NCBI RefSeq assembly: GCF_001592125.1
Contig: NZ_BCWI01000001.1
Coordinates: 124,001-188,000 of the forward strand
DNA length: 64,000 nt
Direction of reading: 5' to 3'
DNA from: Microbacterium hominis NBRC 15708
GTDB lineage: Bacteria; Actinomycetota; Actinomycetes; Actinomycetales; Microbacteriaceae
Shown: one piece after another, positions 43,223-51,805 of the stretch
Numbering within the stretch: the first letter of the stretch is position 1
Layout: each line of letters begins with the position of its first letter
Position numbers and translations under genes: made by a program
Notes under the pieces: model-generated
Databases searched by the model: none
The model's input: the letters and a program-made list of their open reading frames with translations, nothing else
Told to the model about the DNA's origin: nothing

Positions 43223-45046
43223 TCAGTCCTTCGCGTCCTTCGCCTCGTCATCGGGGACGATCACGTTCGACGGACGCACGGCCGTCTCGCTGTTGTGGCC
43301 GTCGTCGATCGGGTGGTGCGGCGCGTCGGGCACTCCGGCACGCTCGTGCATGCCCTGGATCTCCGCGTCCTCTTCGGTGGCGATGTGGTCCAGCGTGTGG
43401 TGCTGGTGCGCGCGCGCCGCCTCGAGCTCACTCTGGGTGACGGGGGAGAGGCGGTCCTCGAAGAACCACCGCGACAGCGAGGCGCGGAAGTTCTCGTGCC
43501 ACGGGATGCGTCCCTGGTCGTTGGGACGCACGACGAGCGGCTCGTTCGTCTCGAAGTCGACGAGCTTGACGACCTCGTACTGGTCGACGGGCTGGTGCAC
43601 CTCGATGTACTCGCCGCCCGGAAGGCGCACGATGCGTCCGGACTCGTACCCGTGGAGCGCGATCTCGCGGTCCTTCTTCTGCAGCGCGATGCAGATGCGC
43701 TTGGTGATGAAGTATGCGAGGACGGGCCCGACGAACAGCAGCGCCTGGAGGGTGTGGATGACGCCCTCCATCGTGAGCCAGAAGTGGGTCGCGATGATGT
43801 CCGAGGATGCCGCGGCCCACAGCACCGCGTAGAAGGTCACGCCGGCGGCGCCGATCGCCGTGCGGGTGGCCGCGTTGCGCGGACGCTGTGCGATGTGGTG
43901 CTCGCGCTTGTCGCCCGTGATCCACGCCTCGATGAAGGGGTAGATCGCGACGAGCACGATGAACAGGCCGAGGGTGACCAGCGGGATCAGGATGTTGAAC
44001 GACCAGGTGCGGTCCCAGAACACGGCCTCGAGGTGCGGGGGCACCAGACGCAGCGCGCCGTCGGCGAAGCCGATGTACCAGTCGGGCTGGGTGCCGGCGG
44101 AGACCGGCGACGGGTCGTACGGTCCGTAGTTCCAGATCGGGTTGATCGTGAACAGCGACGCGATCAGGACGATCACACCGAACGTGATGAAGAAGAAGCC
44201 GCCCATCTTGGACATGTACACCGGCATCATCGGGTAGCCGACGACGTTGCTGTTCGTGCGACCGGGGCCGGCGAACTGGGTGTGCTTGTTCACGATCATG
44301 AGCATGAGGTGCACCGCCAGCAGGGCGACCAGGATGGCCGGCAGGAGCAGGATGTGCAGCGTGTACAGGCGGCCGACGATCTGCGTGCCGGGGAACTCGC
44401 CGCCGAAGAGCAGGAACGAGGTCCACGTGCCGATGACGGGGATGCCCTTGACCATGCCGTCGATGATGCGCAGGCCGTTGCCCGAGAGCAGGTCGTCCGG
44501 CAGCGAGTACCCGGTGAAGCCCTCGGCCATCGCGAGGATGAAGAGGACGAAACCGATGAGCCAGTTCAGCTCGCGCGGCTTGCGGAAGGCGCCGGTGAAG
44601 AACACGCGCAGCATGTGCACGCCGATGCCCGCCACGAACACCAGGGCCGCCCAGTGGTGGATCTGGCGCACCAGCAGGCCACCGCGGATGTCGAACGACA
44701 GGCGCAGCGTCGAATCCAGCGCCGCCGACATCTCGACGCCGCGCAGCGGCAGGAAGGCGCCGTTGTAGTGGGTCTCGACCATCGAGGCCTGGAAGAAGAA
44801 CGTCAGGAACGTGCCGGACAGCAGCACGACGACGAAGCTCCACAGCGCGATCTCGCCGAGCATGAACGACCAGTGGTCGGGGAAGATCTTGCGGCCGAGC
44901 TCCTTGACGAGACCCGAGATGCTCGTGCGCTCGTCGATGTAGTTCGCCGCGCCGGCCACGAAACGGCCGCCCAGCGGCGTCGCGTCGCGGGTCGCCTGGG
45001 GCTGGCTGGTGTCAGGGCCTGTCTCGGTGACAGTCGCGGTGCTCAA
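43223..45046 (-). CDS. qcrB: Cytochrome bc1 complex cytochrome b subunit (QcrB)
   Basis: Quinol-oxidising cytochrome b of the bc1-aa3 supercomplex, 607 residues. The N-terminal half has the heme b helices, here HHWAALVFVAGIGVHMLRVF with the first ligand histidines and the later histidines in YTLHILLLPAILVALLAVHL. GLVKELGRKIFPDHWSFMLG is the N-terminal actinobacterial signature. The C-terminal 60 residues form an acidic, His-rich soluble tail (up to PDDEAKDAKD) longer than in mycobacterial QcrB (about 550 residues). The start is inferred at the TTG at 45046, which overlaps the qcrA TGA (ATTGA). QcrB is the telacebec-type drug target in mycobacteria. Confidence 0.93.
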   Translation of the reverse strand: MSTATVTETGPDTSQPQATRDATPLGGRFVAGAANYIDERTSISGLVKELGRKIFPDHWSFMLGEIALWSFVVVLLSGTFLTFFFQASMVETHYNGAFLPLRGVEMSAALDSTLRLSFDIRGGLLVRQIHHWAALVFVAGIGVHMLRVFFTGAFRKPRELNWLIGFVLFILAMAEGFTGYSLPDDLLSGNGLRIIDGMVKGIPVIGTWTSFLLFGGEFPGTQIVGRLYTLHILLLPAILVALLAVHLMLMIVNKHTQFAGPGRTNSNVVGYPMMPVYMSKMGGFFFITFGVIVLIASLFTINPIWNYGPYDPSPVSAGTQPDWYIGFADGALRLVPPHLEAVFWDRTWSFNILIPLVTLGLFIVLVAIYPFIEAWITGDKREHHIAQRPRNAATRTAIGAAGVTFYAVLWAAASSDIIATHFWLTMEGVIHTLQALLFVGPVLAYFITKRICIALQKKDREIALHGYESGRIVRLPGGEYIEVHQPVDQYEVVKLVDFETNEPLVVRPNDQGRIPWHENFRASLSRWFFEDRLSPVTQSELEAARAHQHHTLDHIATEEDAEIQGMHERAGVPDAPHHPIDDGHNSETAVRPSNVIVPDDEAKDAKD

Positions 45047-46122
45047 TGGCGCTCCCAGAAGCTCGGGCCGACGGGTTCGGTGAAGTCGCTCTGCGCGACG
45101 AGGTAGCCCTCCGCATCCACCGCGATGGGCAGCTGCGGCAGCGGGCGGGCCGCCGGGCCGAAGATGACCGCGGCACCGTGCGTCACATCGAACTGCGACT
45201 GGTGGCACGGGCAGAGGAGGTGGTGGGTCTGCTGCTCGTAGAGGGCCACGGGGCAGCCGACGTGCGTGCAGACCTTGGAGTACGCGACGATGCCGTTGTA
45301 CGACCAGTCCTTGCGGTCCTCGGCCTCGACGAGCTGCTCGGGCAGCAGACGCATGAGCAGGACGATCGCCTTGGCCTTCTGCTCGAGGTAGCCGTCGTGG
45401 TGGCTCAGGTCTGCGAGCGACTGCGGGATCACGTGCACGGCCGAGCCCAGCGTCAGGTCGGCGGCGCGGATCGGCTCGCCCGTCGGGTCGTGGGCGAGGC
45501 GCTCGCCCTTCTTCCACATGGTGTGGCTCAGCAGGGCCACCGGGTCACCGGCATCCGGGTGCGCCGTGCTGGACTCGGGAGCGAGGCCGCGGAAGAGCGT
45601 GATGCCGGGGAGCACGGAGGCCACGAGGGCGGCGATCAGCGAACCGCGGATGGCGGTGCGACGCCCGAAGCCGGACTCCTCGTTCGCCTCGCGGAACGCC
45701 TGGACGGCGCCTTCGCGGGTGACGTCGCGGCCGCGCGTCGCGTGGCGAGGCTCGATGTACTCCTTGTCGCTCATCACGGCCTTGGACCAGTGGATCGCGC
45801 CGATGCCGATGGCCAGCAGCGCGAGCGCGATGCCCAGACCGATGAAGAGGTTGTTGTGGCGGATGTCGATGATCCGGCCGCTCTCGATCGGGAACAGCAT
45901 GTAGGCGGCGACCGCCCAGATGCTCCCCGCGAGCGAGAGGTAGAACAGGGTGTAGACCGTGCGGACGGCGCGCTGCATCGCGGCCGGATCCTTGTCGGTG
46001 ATGCGCTCCCGGTGAGGCGGGAGGCCCGGGTTCTGCACGGGGTCGGGGACGGCGACGGCGAGCCCGGGGGAGGGCTTCCATGAAGCCCTCTCGTGCTCGA
46101 GTGCGTCTTCCTCGTGTGCCAT
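45043..46122 (-). CDS. qcrA: Cytochrome bc1 complex Rieske iron-sulfur subunit (QcrA)
   Basis: Rieske protein that passes electrons from quinol to cytochrome c. With the ATG at 46122 (preceded by GGACGAG) it has 359 residues; the frame could start 36 nt upstream, but that lacks support. Three transmembrane helices in the actinobacterial style (about 59-78, 93-114 and 158-178) precede the [2Fe-2S] domain. The cluster ligands are in CTHVGC and CPCHQSQFD (about 289-321), and the domain ends FWERH. It lies 46 nt after qcrC. The cluster may be supplied by the carrier at 38271. Confidence 0.95.
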   Translation of the reverse strand: MAHEEDALEHERASWKPSPGLAVAVPDPVQNPGLPPHRERITDKDPAAMQRAVRTVYTLFYLSLAGSIWAVAAYMLFPIESGRIIDIRHNNLFIGLGIALALLAIGIGAIHWSKAVMSDKEYIEPRHATRGRDVTREGAVQAFREANEESGFGRRTAIRGSLIAALVASVLPGITLFRGLAPESSTAHPDAGDPVALLSHTMWKKGERLAHDPTGEPIRAADLTLGSAVHVIPQSLADLSHHDGYLEQKAKAIVLLMRLLPEQLVEAEDRKDWSYNGIVAYSKVCTHVGCPVALYEQQTHHLLCPCHQSQFDVTHGAAVIFGPAARPLPQLPIAVDAEGYLVAQSDFTEPVGPSFWERH

Positions 46123-46168
46123 GTCTCGTCCGTTCCCTACGTCAGTGCCGTTGTCCACGTATGCCCGA

Positions 46169-46969
46169 TCAGTTCGACTTCGCCGTGATCCACACGGTGA
46201 TGCCGATGAGGGCGCCGATGCCGAAGATCCAGATGAACAGACCCTCCGAGACCGGGCCGAGCGAGCCGAGGTTGAAGCCGCCGGCCGACTCGTTCTCCTG
46301 CAGGTACATCAGCGAGGAGATGATGTCGCGCTTCTCGTCGTCGGTGATGGTCATGTTGTTGAAGACCGGCATGTTCTGCGGGCCGGTGACCATCGCGGCG
46401 TAGATGTGCAGCGGGCTGGTCTTGGTGAGGGCCGGGGCGTACTTGCCCTCGGTGAGCGCACCGCCGGCCGCGGCGACGTTGTGGCACATCGCGCAGTTGA
46501 TGCGGAACAGCTCGGCGCCGTTGGCGACGTCGCCCTGGCCGTCGAGGATCCGCTCGTCGGGATAGGTCGGGCCGGGAGCGACCGACTGGACCCACGCGGC
46601 GATCGCGCGGATCTGGTCCTCGGTGAACTGGGCCGGCTTCTGCGGCGCCTGGGGGCCCTGCATCTGCAGGGGCATGCGACCGGTCGACATCTGGAACTCG
46701 ACGGCGAGCTCACCGACGCCGTAGAGCGACGGGCCGTCGGCCGTCCCCTCCATGTTCAGGCCGTGGCACGTGGCGCAGTTGGCCTGGAACAGCTTCTTGC
46801 CGTCGTCGACCGTCAGCGTCGTGGATGCCGACGCCGGCTCGGTCGAGGCCATCGCCGCGGAGGCGCCGGCATAGACGCCGCCGGTGACGAGCAGGCCGAT
46901 GCCGATGAGCGCGGCGGCAGCCCACTTGCTGCGACGACCGGTCTTCGGGCGGGTGGTCTTGGATGCCAT
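46169..46969 (-). CDS. qcrC: Cytochrome bc1 complex diheme cytochrome c subunit (QcrC)
   Basis: Diheme cytochrome c that replaces soluble cytochrome c in the actinobacterial bc1-aa3 supercomplex. The 266-residue protein has a signal/anchor region (16-43, MASKTTRPKTGRRSKWAAAA then a hydrophobic stretch). Two heme-binding CXXCH motifs follow, CATCH (about 65-69) and CAMCH (about 160-164), each in its own cytochrome domain. A C-terminal anchor helix is at about 240-262. The start at 46969 (MASKTTRPK) is inferred from the family; no strong ribosome binding site is seen. It lies between ctaE and qcrA in one minus-strand operon. Confidence 0.95.
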   Translation of the reverse strand: MASKTTRPKTGRRSKWAAAALIGIGLLVTGGVYAGASAAMASTEPASASTTLTVDDGKKLFQANCATCHGLNMEGTADGPSLYGVGELAVEFQMSTGRMPLQMQGPQAPQKPAQFTEDQIRAIAAWVQSVAPGPTYPDERILDGQGDVANGAELFRINCAMCHNVAAAGGALTEGKYAPALTKTSPLHIYAAMVTGPQNMPVFNNMTITDDEKRDIISSLMYLQENESAGGFNLGSLGPVSEGLFIWIFGIGALIGITVWITAKSN

Positions 46970-46989
46970 GGAGGAACTCAGCTCCGCTC

Positions 46990-47625
46990 TCACTTGACGA
47001 CGTAGATGACGAAGAACAGGACGATCCACACCACGTCGACGAAGTGCCAGTAGTAGGAGACGACGATCGCGGACGTCATCTCCTTGCGTCCGAAGTTCTT
47101 GACGGCGTAGGCGCGCCCGATGACGAGGAGGAAGGCCAGCAGACCGCCCGTCACGTGCAGCGCGTGGAAACCGGTGGTGATGTAGAAGGCCGACGCGTAC
47201 GAGTTCGCGCTGATCGGCAGACCCTCGGCGACGAGCGTCGCGTACTCCCAGACCTGGCCGGAGACGAACACGGCTCCCATGAGGAAGGTGAGGAAGAACC
47301 ACTCGACCATGCCCCACTGACGGAACTGCCAGAACGAGCCGCGGCGGTAGGGCTGGAAGCGCTCGGCGGCGAACACGCCGGCCTGGGCGGTGAACGACGA
47401 CAGCACCAGGATCCCCGTGTTCACGGCCGCGAACGGCACGTTGAGGTCTCCGGTGCTCTCGGCCCACAGGTCGGGGGAGGCGTTGCGCAGCGTGAAGTAG
47501 ATCGCGAACAGACCCGCGAAGAACATGACCTCGCTGCCGAGCCACACGATGGTGCCGACGGCGACCGGATCCGGCCGCTTGACGGAACGCAAGGCTTGGG
47601 AATAGGTCGCTGGAGTGGTCGTCAC
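46990..47625 (-). CDS. ctaE: Cytochrome c oxidase subunit III (CtaE)
   Basis: A 211-residue five-helix oxidase subunit. The protein starts [20 protein letters not shown] and has [20 protein letters not shown] (about 24-43), then the [15 protein letters not shown] helix (about 151-165) and [20 protein letters not shown] at the end. The start is chosen at the GTG 7 nt after a CATAAT -10; an in-frame ATG at 47634 also exists. It heads the ctaE-qcrC-qcrA-qcrB operon and is divergent from trpD, the same arrangement as Rv2192c-Rv2196 in M. tuberculosis. Confidence 0.94.
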   Translation of the reverse strand: MTTTPATYSQALRSVKRPDPVAVGTIVWLGSEVMFFAGLFAIYFTLRNASPDLWAESTGDLNVPFAAVNTGILVLSSFTAQAGVFAAERFQPYRRGSFWQFRQWGMVEWFFLTFLMGAVFVSGQVWEYATLVAEGLPISANSYASAFYITTGFHALHVTGGLLAFLLVIGRAYAVKNFGRKEMTSAIVVSYYWHFVDVVWIVLFFVIYVVK

Positions 47626-47632
47626 GCTCCCC

Positions 47633-47638
47633 ATTATG
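47633..47638 (-). promoter_or_regulatory. Putative -10 (CATAAT) of ctaE
   Basis: Minus-strand CATAAT ends 7 nt before the ctaE GTG at 47625. It is the closest match to TATAAT among the putative promoters here, fitting a highly expressed respiratory operon. Confidence 0.5.
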
Positions 47639-47741
47639 GCTGATTCCGGGCCGGGTTTTCGCATCACTGAAGGTGCGTTCGACTTTCGGAGGGATCGGAG
47701 GGCGCTTCGCGCGCGCCGGGAGTTCCCTGACAGAGTGCCGA

Positions 47742-47747
47742 TAGGAT
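47742..47747 (+). promoter_or_regulatory. Putative -10 (TAGGAT) of trpD
   Basis: TAGGAT ends 8 nt before the trpD ATG at 47756, in the 130-bp region shared with the divergent ctaE operon. Confidence 0.5.
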
Positions 47748-47755
47748 CGGGGCTC

Positions 47756-48817
47756 ATGGTGGAGCTCTATTCCTGGCCCGAGATCCTCACGGCCGTTCTC
47801 GACCGGCGCGACCTCAGTGTGTCGGAATCGACGTGGGCCATGCGGCAGGTGATGCAGGGCTCCGCGACCCCCTCCCAGCTGGGCGGATTCCTCCTCGCGC
47901 TGCGGGCGAAGGGCGAGACGGTCGACGAGATCGTCGGGTTCCGCGACGCCATCCTCGAGGCGGCACTGCCGCTTCCGGTGCCGGCGGACGTCCTCGACAT
48001 CGTGGGAACGGGCGGCGACCGATTCGGCACGGTGAACGTGTCGACGATGTCGGCCATCGTCGCCGCAGCCACCGGCATCCCCGTCGTCAAGCACGGCAAT
48101 CGCGCCGCCAGCTCGGCATCCGGATCTTCCGATGTGCTGGCCGCGCTCGGGATCGACCTGACGCTGCCGCCGGAGCGGGTGGCGGACGTGCTGGCCGAGG
48201 CCGGCATCACGTTCGCATTCGCGTCGGCCTTCCACCCGGGGTTCCGTCACGCGGGCCCGACGCGCGCCGAGCTCGGCGTCCCCACCGTCTTCAATTTCCT
48301 CGGGCCCCTCTGCAACCCCGCCCGCGCCGAGGCGAACGCCGTCGGCGTGGCGGCGCTGGACCGCGTGCCGCTCATCACCGGCGTGTTCCAGACGCGCGGC
48401 GCGACGGCTCTCGTCTTCCGCGGCGACGACGGGCTGGACGAGCTGACGACGACCGGGCACAGCCGGGTGTGGGAGATCAGCCGCGGCGACATCCACGAAC
48501 ACGATCTCGACCCGCGCGACCTCGGCATCCCGCTCGCCGACATCTCCGACCTCCTGGGCGGCGACGCGCACCACAACGCCGAGGTCGTCCGCCGTGTGCT
48601 CGACGGGCAGAAGGGTCCCGTGCGCGACATCGTCCTGCTGAACGCGGCCGCGGGCATCGTCTCGTACGAGCTGTTCCGCGACGCCACGCAGGTGCAGTAC
48701 CCGATCGTCGAGCGTCTCGCCGCGGCGTGCGCGCGGGCCGCCGCCGCGATCGACGAGGGTGCCGCAGCCGGGGTCCTGGCACGGTGGGTCGAGGCGACCA
48801 CGCGCACTGTGGACTGA
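47756..48817 (+). CDS. trpD: Anthranilate phosphoribosyltransferase
   Basis: Second step of tryptophan synthesis: transfers phosphoribose from PRPP to anthranilate. The 353-residue protein has the PRPP loop [18 protein letters not shown] (about 82-99), then [17 protein letters not shown] and the central [18 protein letters not shown]. All family motifs are intact. The ATG at 47756 is set by a TAGGAT -10 8 nt upstream; an in-frame upstream extension is unlikely. No other trp gene is near, as in M. tuberculosis, where trpD is also beside ctaE. Confidence 0.95.
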   Translation: MVELYSWPEILTAVLDRRDLSVSESTWAMRQVMQGSATPSQLGGFLLALRAKGETVDEIVGFRDAILEAALPLPVPADVLDIVGTGGDRFGTVNVSTMSAIVAAATGIPVVKHGNRAASSASGSSDVLAALGIDLTLPPERVADVLAEAGITFAFASAFHPGFRHAGPTRAELGVPTVFNFLGPLCNPARAEANAVGVAALDRVPLITGVFQTRGATALVFRGDDGLDELTTTGHSRVWEISRGDIHEHDLDPRDLGIPLADISDLLGGDAHHNAEVVRRVLDGQKGPVRDIVLLNAAAGIVSYELFRDATQVQYPIVERLAAACARAAAAIDEGAAAGVLARWVEATTRTVD

Positions 48818-48868
48818 CCACAGGGTTTTCTCTGGCTCGTCCTCTGGTTGCCGCGCCGATGTGAGCGA

Positions 48869-48874
48869 TACCGT
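48869..48874 (+). promoter_or_regulatory. Possible -10 (TACCGT) ahead of the small membrane protein
   Basis: TACCGT lies 38 nt before the ATG at 48913, and the leader contains AGAGAGGA. Support is modest. Confidence 0.35.
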
Positions 48875-48912
48875 GAGGCAACGGCCCGGCACCAAAGAGA
48901 GGACCCCCAACC

Positions 48913-49404
48913 ATGTCAGAGAACACCGCCACCGCCGACACCCTCGAACCTCCGCAGAAGAAGGTCGGATTCGTCAAGATCGCCGGAATCCTCGGCATCC
49001 TCGGCGGAATCGCGCTGATCGTCGTCGGTCTCGTCGTGTGGGTCACGGTCTCGAGCCAGCTGCGCGCCGAGAACATCACCGTCCCCGATGACGCGATCGC
49101 CTTCCAGGGCCAGACCGTCCAGGGCCCGTTCACCGCGTACGTGCAGGCCGACATCATCCAGCACCACGCGCTGACGGCCTCCGGCGGCAAGACCTACGCC
49201 GAGCTCGACAAGGACGACCCGGTGCGCGCCACGATGATGAACGCGTCGTTCCTGCGGGCGTCGCTGTTCACGTCCGTCGTGTCCTTCGGCGTCGCCGCGT
49301 TCGCGATGGGAGTCGGCATCCTGTCGATCCTCTTCGGCGCCGCGCTCACGAGGCTCGCCTCCGTGCCCGTCGTGGTCCGTCGCTCGGCGGTCACGAGAGC
49401 CTGA
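48913..49404 (+). CDS. Two-helix membrane protein, function unknown
   Basis: A 163-residue protein with a short hydrophilic N-terminus. The first hydrophobic helix is at about 22-46 (AGILGILGGIALIVVGLVVW), and a second is at about 121-147. A soluble loop of about 75 residues lies between them and contains NITVPDDAIAFQGQTVQGP and ADIIQHHALTASGGKTYAEL. The C-terminus is short and basic. This extracellular loop with two membrane anchors resembles membrane proteins often annotated only by their position in Actinobacteria; I know no defined function. The start has an AGAGAGGA ribosome binding site. A strong terminator hairpin follows. Confidence 0.8.
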   Translation: MSENTATADTLEPPQKKVGFVKIAGILGILGGIALIVVGLVVWVTVSSQLRAENITVPDDAIAFQGQTVQGPFTAYVQADIIQHHALTASGGKTYAELDKDDPVRATMMNASFLRASLFTSVVSFGVAAFAMGVGILSILFGAALTRLASVPVVVRRSAVTRA

Positions 49405-49421
49405 TCGATCGATGTCTCCCT

Positions 49422-49456
49422 CGGAACGGGCCCGCGCAGCGCGCGGGCCCGTTCCG
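49422..49456 (+). terminator. Strong terminator-like hairpin after the small membrane protein gene
   Basis: A perfect 16-bp stem (49422-49437 with 49441-49456) has a 3-nt loop. It lies 18 nt after the stop, and no T-tract follows. The PHP gene starts 20 nt beyond it. Confidence 0.75.
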
Positions 49457-49475
49457 CTGTCATGATGTCTTGCAC

Positions 49476-50462
49476 ATGGAGCCCATCGATGCCCTGAGGG
49501 AGATCGCGAGCCTGCTCGAGCGCGAGCGGGCCTCGCGCTACCGCTCCGCTGCCTTCCGTGCGGCGGCGGCGGCGATCTCCGATCTCCGCGCGGACGAGCT
49601 GGCCGACACCGCCGCCCTGCGCCGCCGGAAGGGGATCGGCGACTCGTCGTTCCGCGTCATCCAGCAGGCGCTGGCCGGGCAGGTGCCCGACTATCTCGCC
49701 GAACTGCGGGAACGATTCGCCCCGGCGCGGTCAGCGCTGCGCGCGACACTCCGCGGCGACCTGCACTGCCACTCCGACTGGTCGGACGGCACGACGCCGA
49801 TCGGCGACATGGTCGACGCGGCGCGGGCCCTCGGTCACGAATATCTCGCGCTGACGGACCACTCGCCACGGCTGCGGGTCGCGAACGGACTGACCGCCGA
49901 GCGCCTTCGTACGCAGCTGGCGCAGCTGCCGGCGTACAGCGACGACGACTTCGCGCTGCTCAGCGGCATCGAGGTCGACATCCTCGACGACGGGCGGCTC
50001 GACCAGGAGCGCATCCTGTTGCGCAGGCTCGACGTCGTCGTCGCATCGGTGCACTCCGCCCTGCGGATGGAGGCCCCGGCGATGACCCGACGGATGGTGA
50101 ACGCCGTCTCCAGCGGTGACGTCCACGTGCTCGGTCACGTCACCGGGCGTCTGGTGCGCGGTGACCGCGGCACCCGTCCGCCGTCGGCGTTCGACGCGCG
50201 CGCGGTGTTCGCCGCGTGCGCCGCGCACGACGTGGCGGTGGAGATCAACTCCCGGCCCGAGCGCGAGGATCCGCCGGACGGCCTCATCGCGCTCGCGCTG
50301 AGCGAGGGGTGCCTGTTCTCCATCGACTCCGACGCGCATGCTCCCGGCCAGCTCGGACTGCTGGACGAGGGCGCGGCGCGCGCCGAGCGTACCGGCGTGC
50401 CGCCCGAGCGGATCGTCACGACCTGGCCCCTCCCGCGCCTGCGCGACTGGCTCGACCGCTGA
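49476..50462 (+). CDS. HhH-PHP domain protein (PolX-like without polymerase core)
   Basis: A 328-residue protein. The N-terminal 80 residues resemble the helix-hairpin-helix module of PolX (IASLLERERASRYRSAAFRA then RRKGIGDSSFRVIQQAL). The remainder is a PHP domain with metal-binding motifs GDLHCHSDWSDGTTPI (about 95-110), LALTDHSPR, the internal VVASVHSALR and DVHVLGHVTGR, and the late SIDSDAHAPGQLG. PHP domains are phosphoesterases; in PolX this domain has exonuclease and phosphatase activity. There is no polymerase X core. The ATG at 49476 lies 9 nt after CATGAT; an upstream TTG is less likely. DNA repair is a plausible role, not shown. Confidence 0.85.
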   Translation: MEPIDALREIASLLERERASRYRSAAFRAAAAAISDLRADELADTAALRRRKGIGDSSFRVIQQALAGQVPDYLAELRERFAPARSALRATLRGDLHCHSDWSDGTTPIGDMVDAARALGHEYLALTDHSPRLRVANGLTAERLRTQLAQLPAYSDDDFALLSGIEVDILDDGRLDQERILLRRLDVVVASVHSALRMEAPAMTRRMVNAVSSGDVHVLGHVTGRLVRGDRGTRPPSAFDARAVFAACAAHDVAVEINSRPEREDPPDGLIALALSEGCLFSIDSDAHAPGQLGLLDEGAARAERTGVPPERIVTTWPLPRLRDWLDR

Positions 50463-50850
50463 GGGCGGCGCCGCCGGCGGTGCCCGCCGGAGGCGGCCGT
50501 GCCCGCCGGGGGCTGCCGTGCCCCGCGGCGTCCGTGACGACCGTCGGATTCGCCGATTGTCGTCGCGGGCTGTCAGTGCCCAGGGGTCGGACCGTCTCAG
50601 AAAGTCCGACGAACGTCACCGACGTGCGGGGGTGCGGTCGCGTCGTCGTGTGGTGGCGGCGGCTGCCATGCCCTGCCGAGGCGGCCGTGACGACCGTCGG
50701 AATTCCCGGTCGTCACCGCGGGCCGTGGCTGCCCAGGGGTGGGACCGTCGCGGAAAGTCCGACGAACGTCACCGGCGTGCGGTGGTGCGGCGGTGCGGTG
50801 GAGCGGTCGCGTCGTCGTGTCGTGGCGGCTGCTGCCACGCAGGGCCGAGG
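50463..50850. repeat. Intergenic 388-bp stretch with a two-unit tandem repeat of about 153 bp
   Basis: Between the convergent PHP and exonuclease genes, one unit begins at 50532 and a second at 50685. Matching landmarks (CCGTGACGACCGTCGGA, CAGGGGT, AAAGTCCGACGAACGTCACC) are exactly 153 bp apart; the last third of unit 2 has a 16-bp insertion. Each unit carries imperfect 15-bp inverted repeats: 50534-50548 with 50605-50619, and 50687-50701 with 50758-50772 (13 of 15 match, 71 bp apart in both). The start of the gap (50463-50531) holds irregular GCCGTGCCCGCC-like repeats. Reading frames across it look like accidental open frames of GC-rich DNA. Confidence 0.75.
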
Positions 50851-51768
50851 TCAGGCGCGCGCGGCGACCGCGCTCACGGCGCGCGCGAGGGGCGTGCCCA
50901 GGTTCCACGCGGCATCCACACGCGCCACCTCCGCCGCATCGGGGGTGCGGAGCCGCGCGTCGACGTCGGGTAGGTCGAGCGTGCGGACCACCTCCACGAC
51001 GCGCGGGGCGACGGCGACGTAGTCGCCCGCGGCGAGCAGCTTGGCGCGGATGCCGGCGGTGACGCCCTCGCCGGATGCGGCCGCCGCGAGGATGCCCGCG
51101 AGGTCGCCGTGGGTGGCGAGGAGGGTGGCGGCGGTCTTCTCCCCGATGCCGGCGACCCCGGGCAGGCCGTCCGAGGCGTCGCCGCGCAGCACCGCGAAGT
51201 CGGCGTACTGCTCGGCGAGCACCCCGTACTTCGCTGCCACGGCGGCGCCGTCGAGCACTTCGAGCTTGCTCATGCCGCGTCCGGTGTAGATGACCCGCAC
51301 GTCCTTGTCGTCGTCGACGAGCTGGAAGAGGTCGCGGTCTCCGCTCACGACGTCGACGGGCCTCGTCGCCTGGGTCGCGTAGCTCGCGATGACGTCGTCC
51401 GCTTCGTGATGGGCGTGACCGACGATCGGGATGCCCAGAGCGTCGAGCTCGTCGCGGATCGCGGGGAGCTGGATCGTCAGGGGGTCGGGCACCTCCTCGA
51501 CATCCGTGCCGCTCTCGACGACTTCGGCGACGCGGTGCGTCTTGTAGGTCGGGATGAGGTCGACCCGCCACTGGGGGCGCCAGTCGTCGTCCCAGCAGGC
51601 GATGAGATGCGTGGGCTCGTAGGTCGTCACGAGCTTCGCGATCATGTCGAGGAGTCCGCGTGCGGCGTTGACGGGACGGCCGTCCGGCGCCTTCACCGTG
51701 TCGGGCACGCCGTAGAACGCGCGGAAGTAGAGGGACGCGGTGTCGAGGAGCATCAGGCGATCGGCCAC
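50851..51768 (-). CDS. 5'-3' exonuclease (PolI N-terminal/FEN-like domain)
   Basis: A 305-residue stand-alone homologue of the 5' nuclease domain of DNA polymerase I. Metal-binding acidic residues occur in LMLLDTASLYFRAFYGVP (about 5-22), the HEADDVIASYA cluster (about 120-130), VVSGDRDLFQLVDDDKD (about 139-155) and the GDASDGLPGVAGIGEKTA helical-hairpin motif (about 198-215). It removes flaps and RNA primers by family. The GTG start at 51768 follows AGGA. It is convergent with the PHP gene and its 3' end lies at the repeat block. Confidence 0.93.
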   Translation of the reverse strand: MADRLMLLDTASLYFRAFYGVPDTVKAPDGRPVNAARGLLDMIAKLVTTYEPTHLIACWDDDWRPQWRVDLIPTYKTHRVAEVVESGTDVEEVPDPLTIQLPAIRDELDALGIPIVGHAHHEADDVIASYATQATRPVDVVSGDRDLFQLVDDDKDVRVIYTGRGMSKLEVLDGAAVAAKYGVLAEQYADFAVLRGDASDGLPGVAGIGEKTAATLLATHGDLAGILAAAASGEGVTAGIRAKLLAAGDYVAVAPRVVEVVRTLDLPDVDARLRTPDAAEVARVDAAWNLGTPLARAVSAVAARA

Positions 51769-51805
51769 GCGCTCATCCTGTCACGCGGTCGCGTCGGCGT
51801 CGCGG

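Noticed and set aside
50463-50850. Short open frames across the 153-bp repeat
   Set aside because: The repeat period is a multiple of three, which keeps frames open, but the translations are Arg/Val/Gly-rich without family resemblance or a start with a ribosome binding site.
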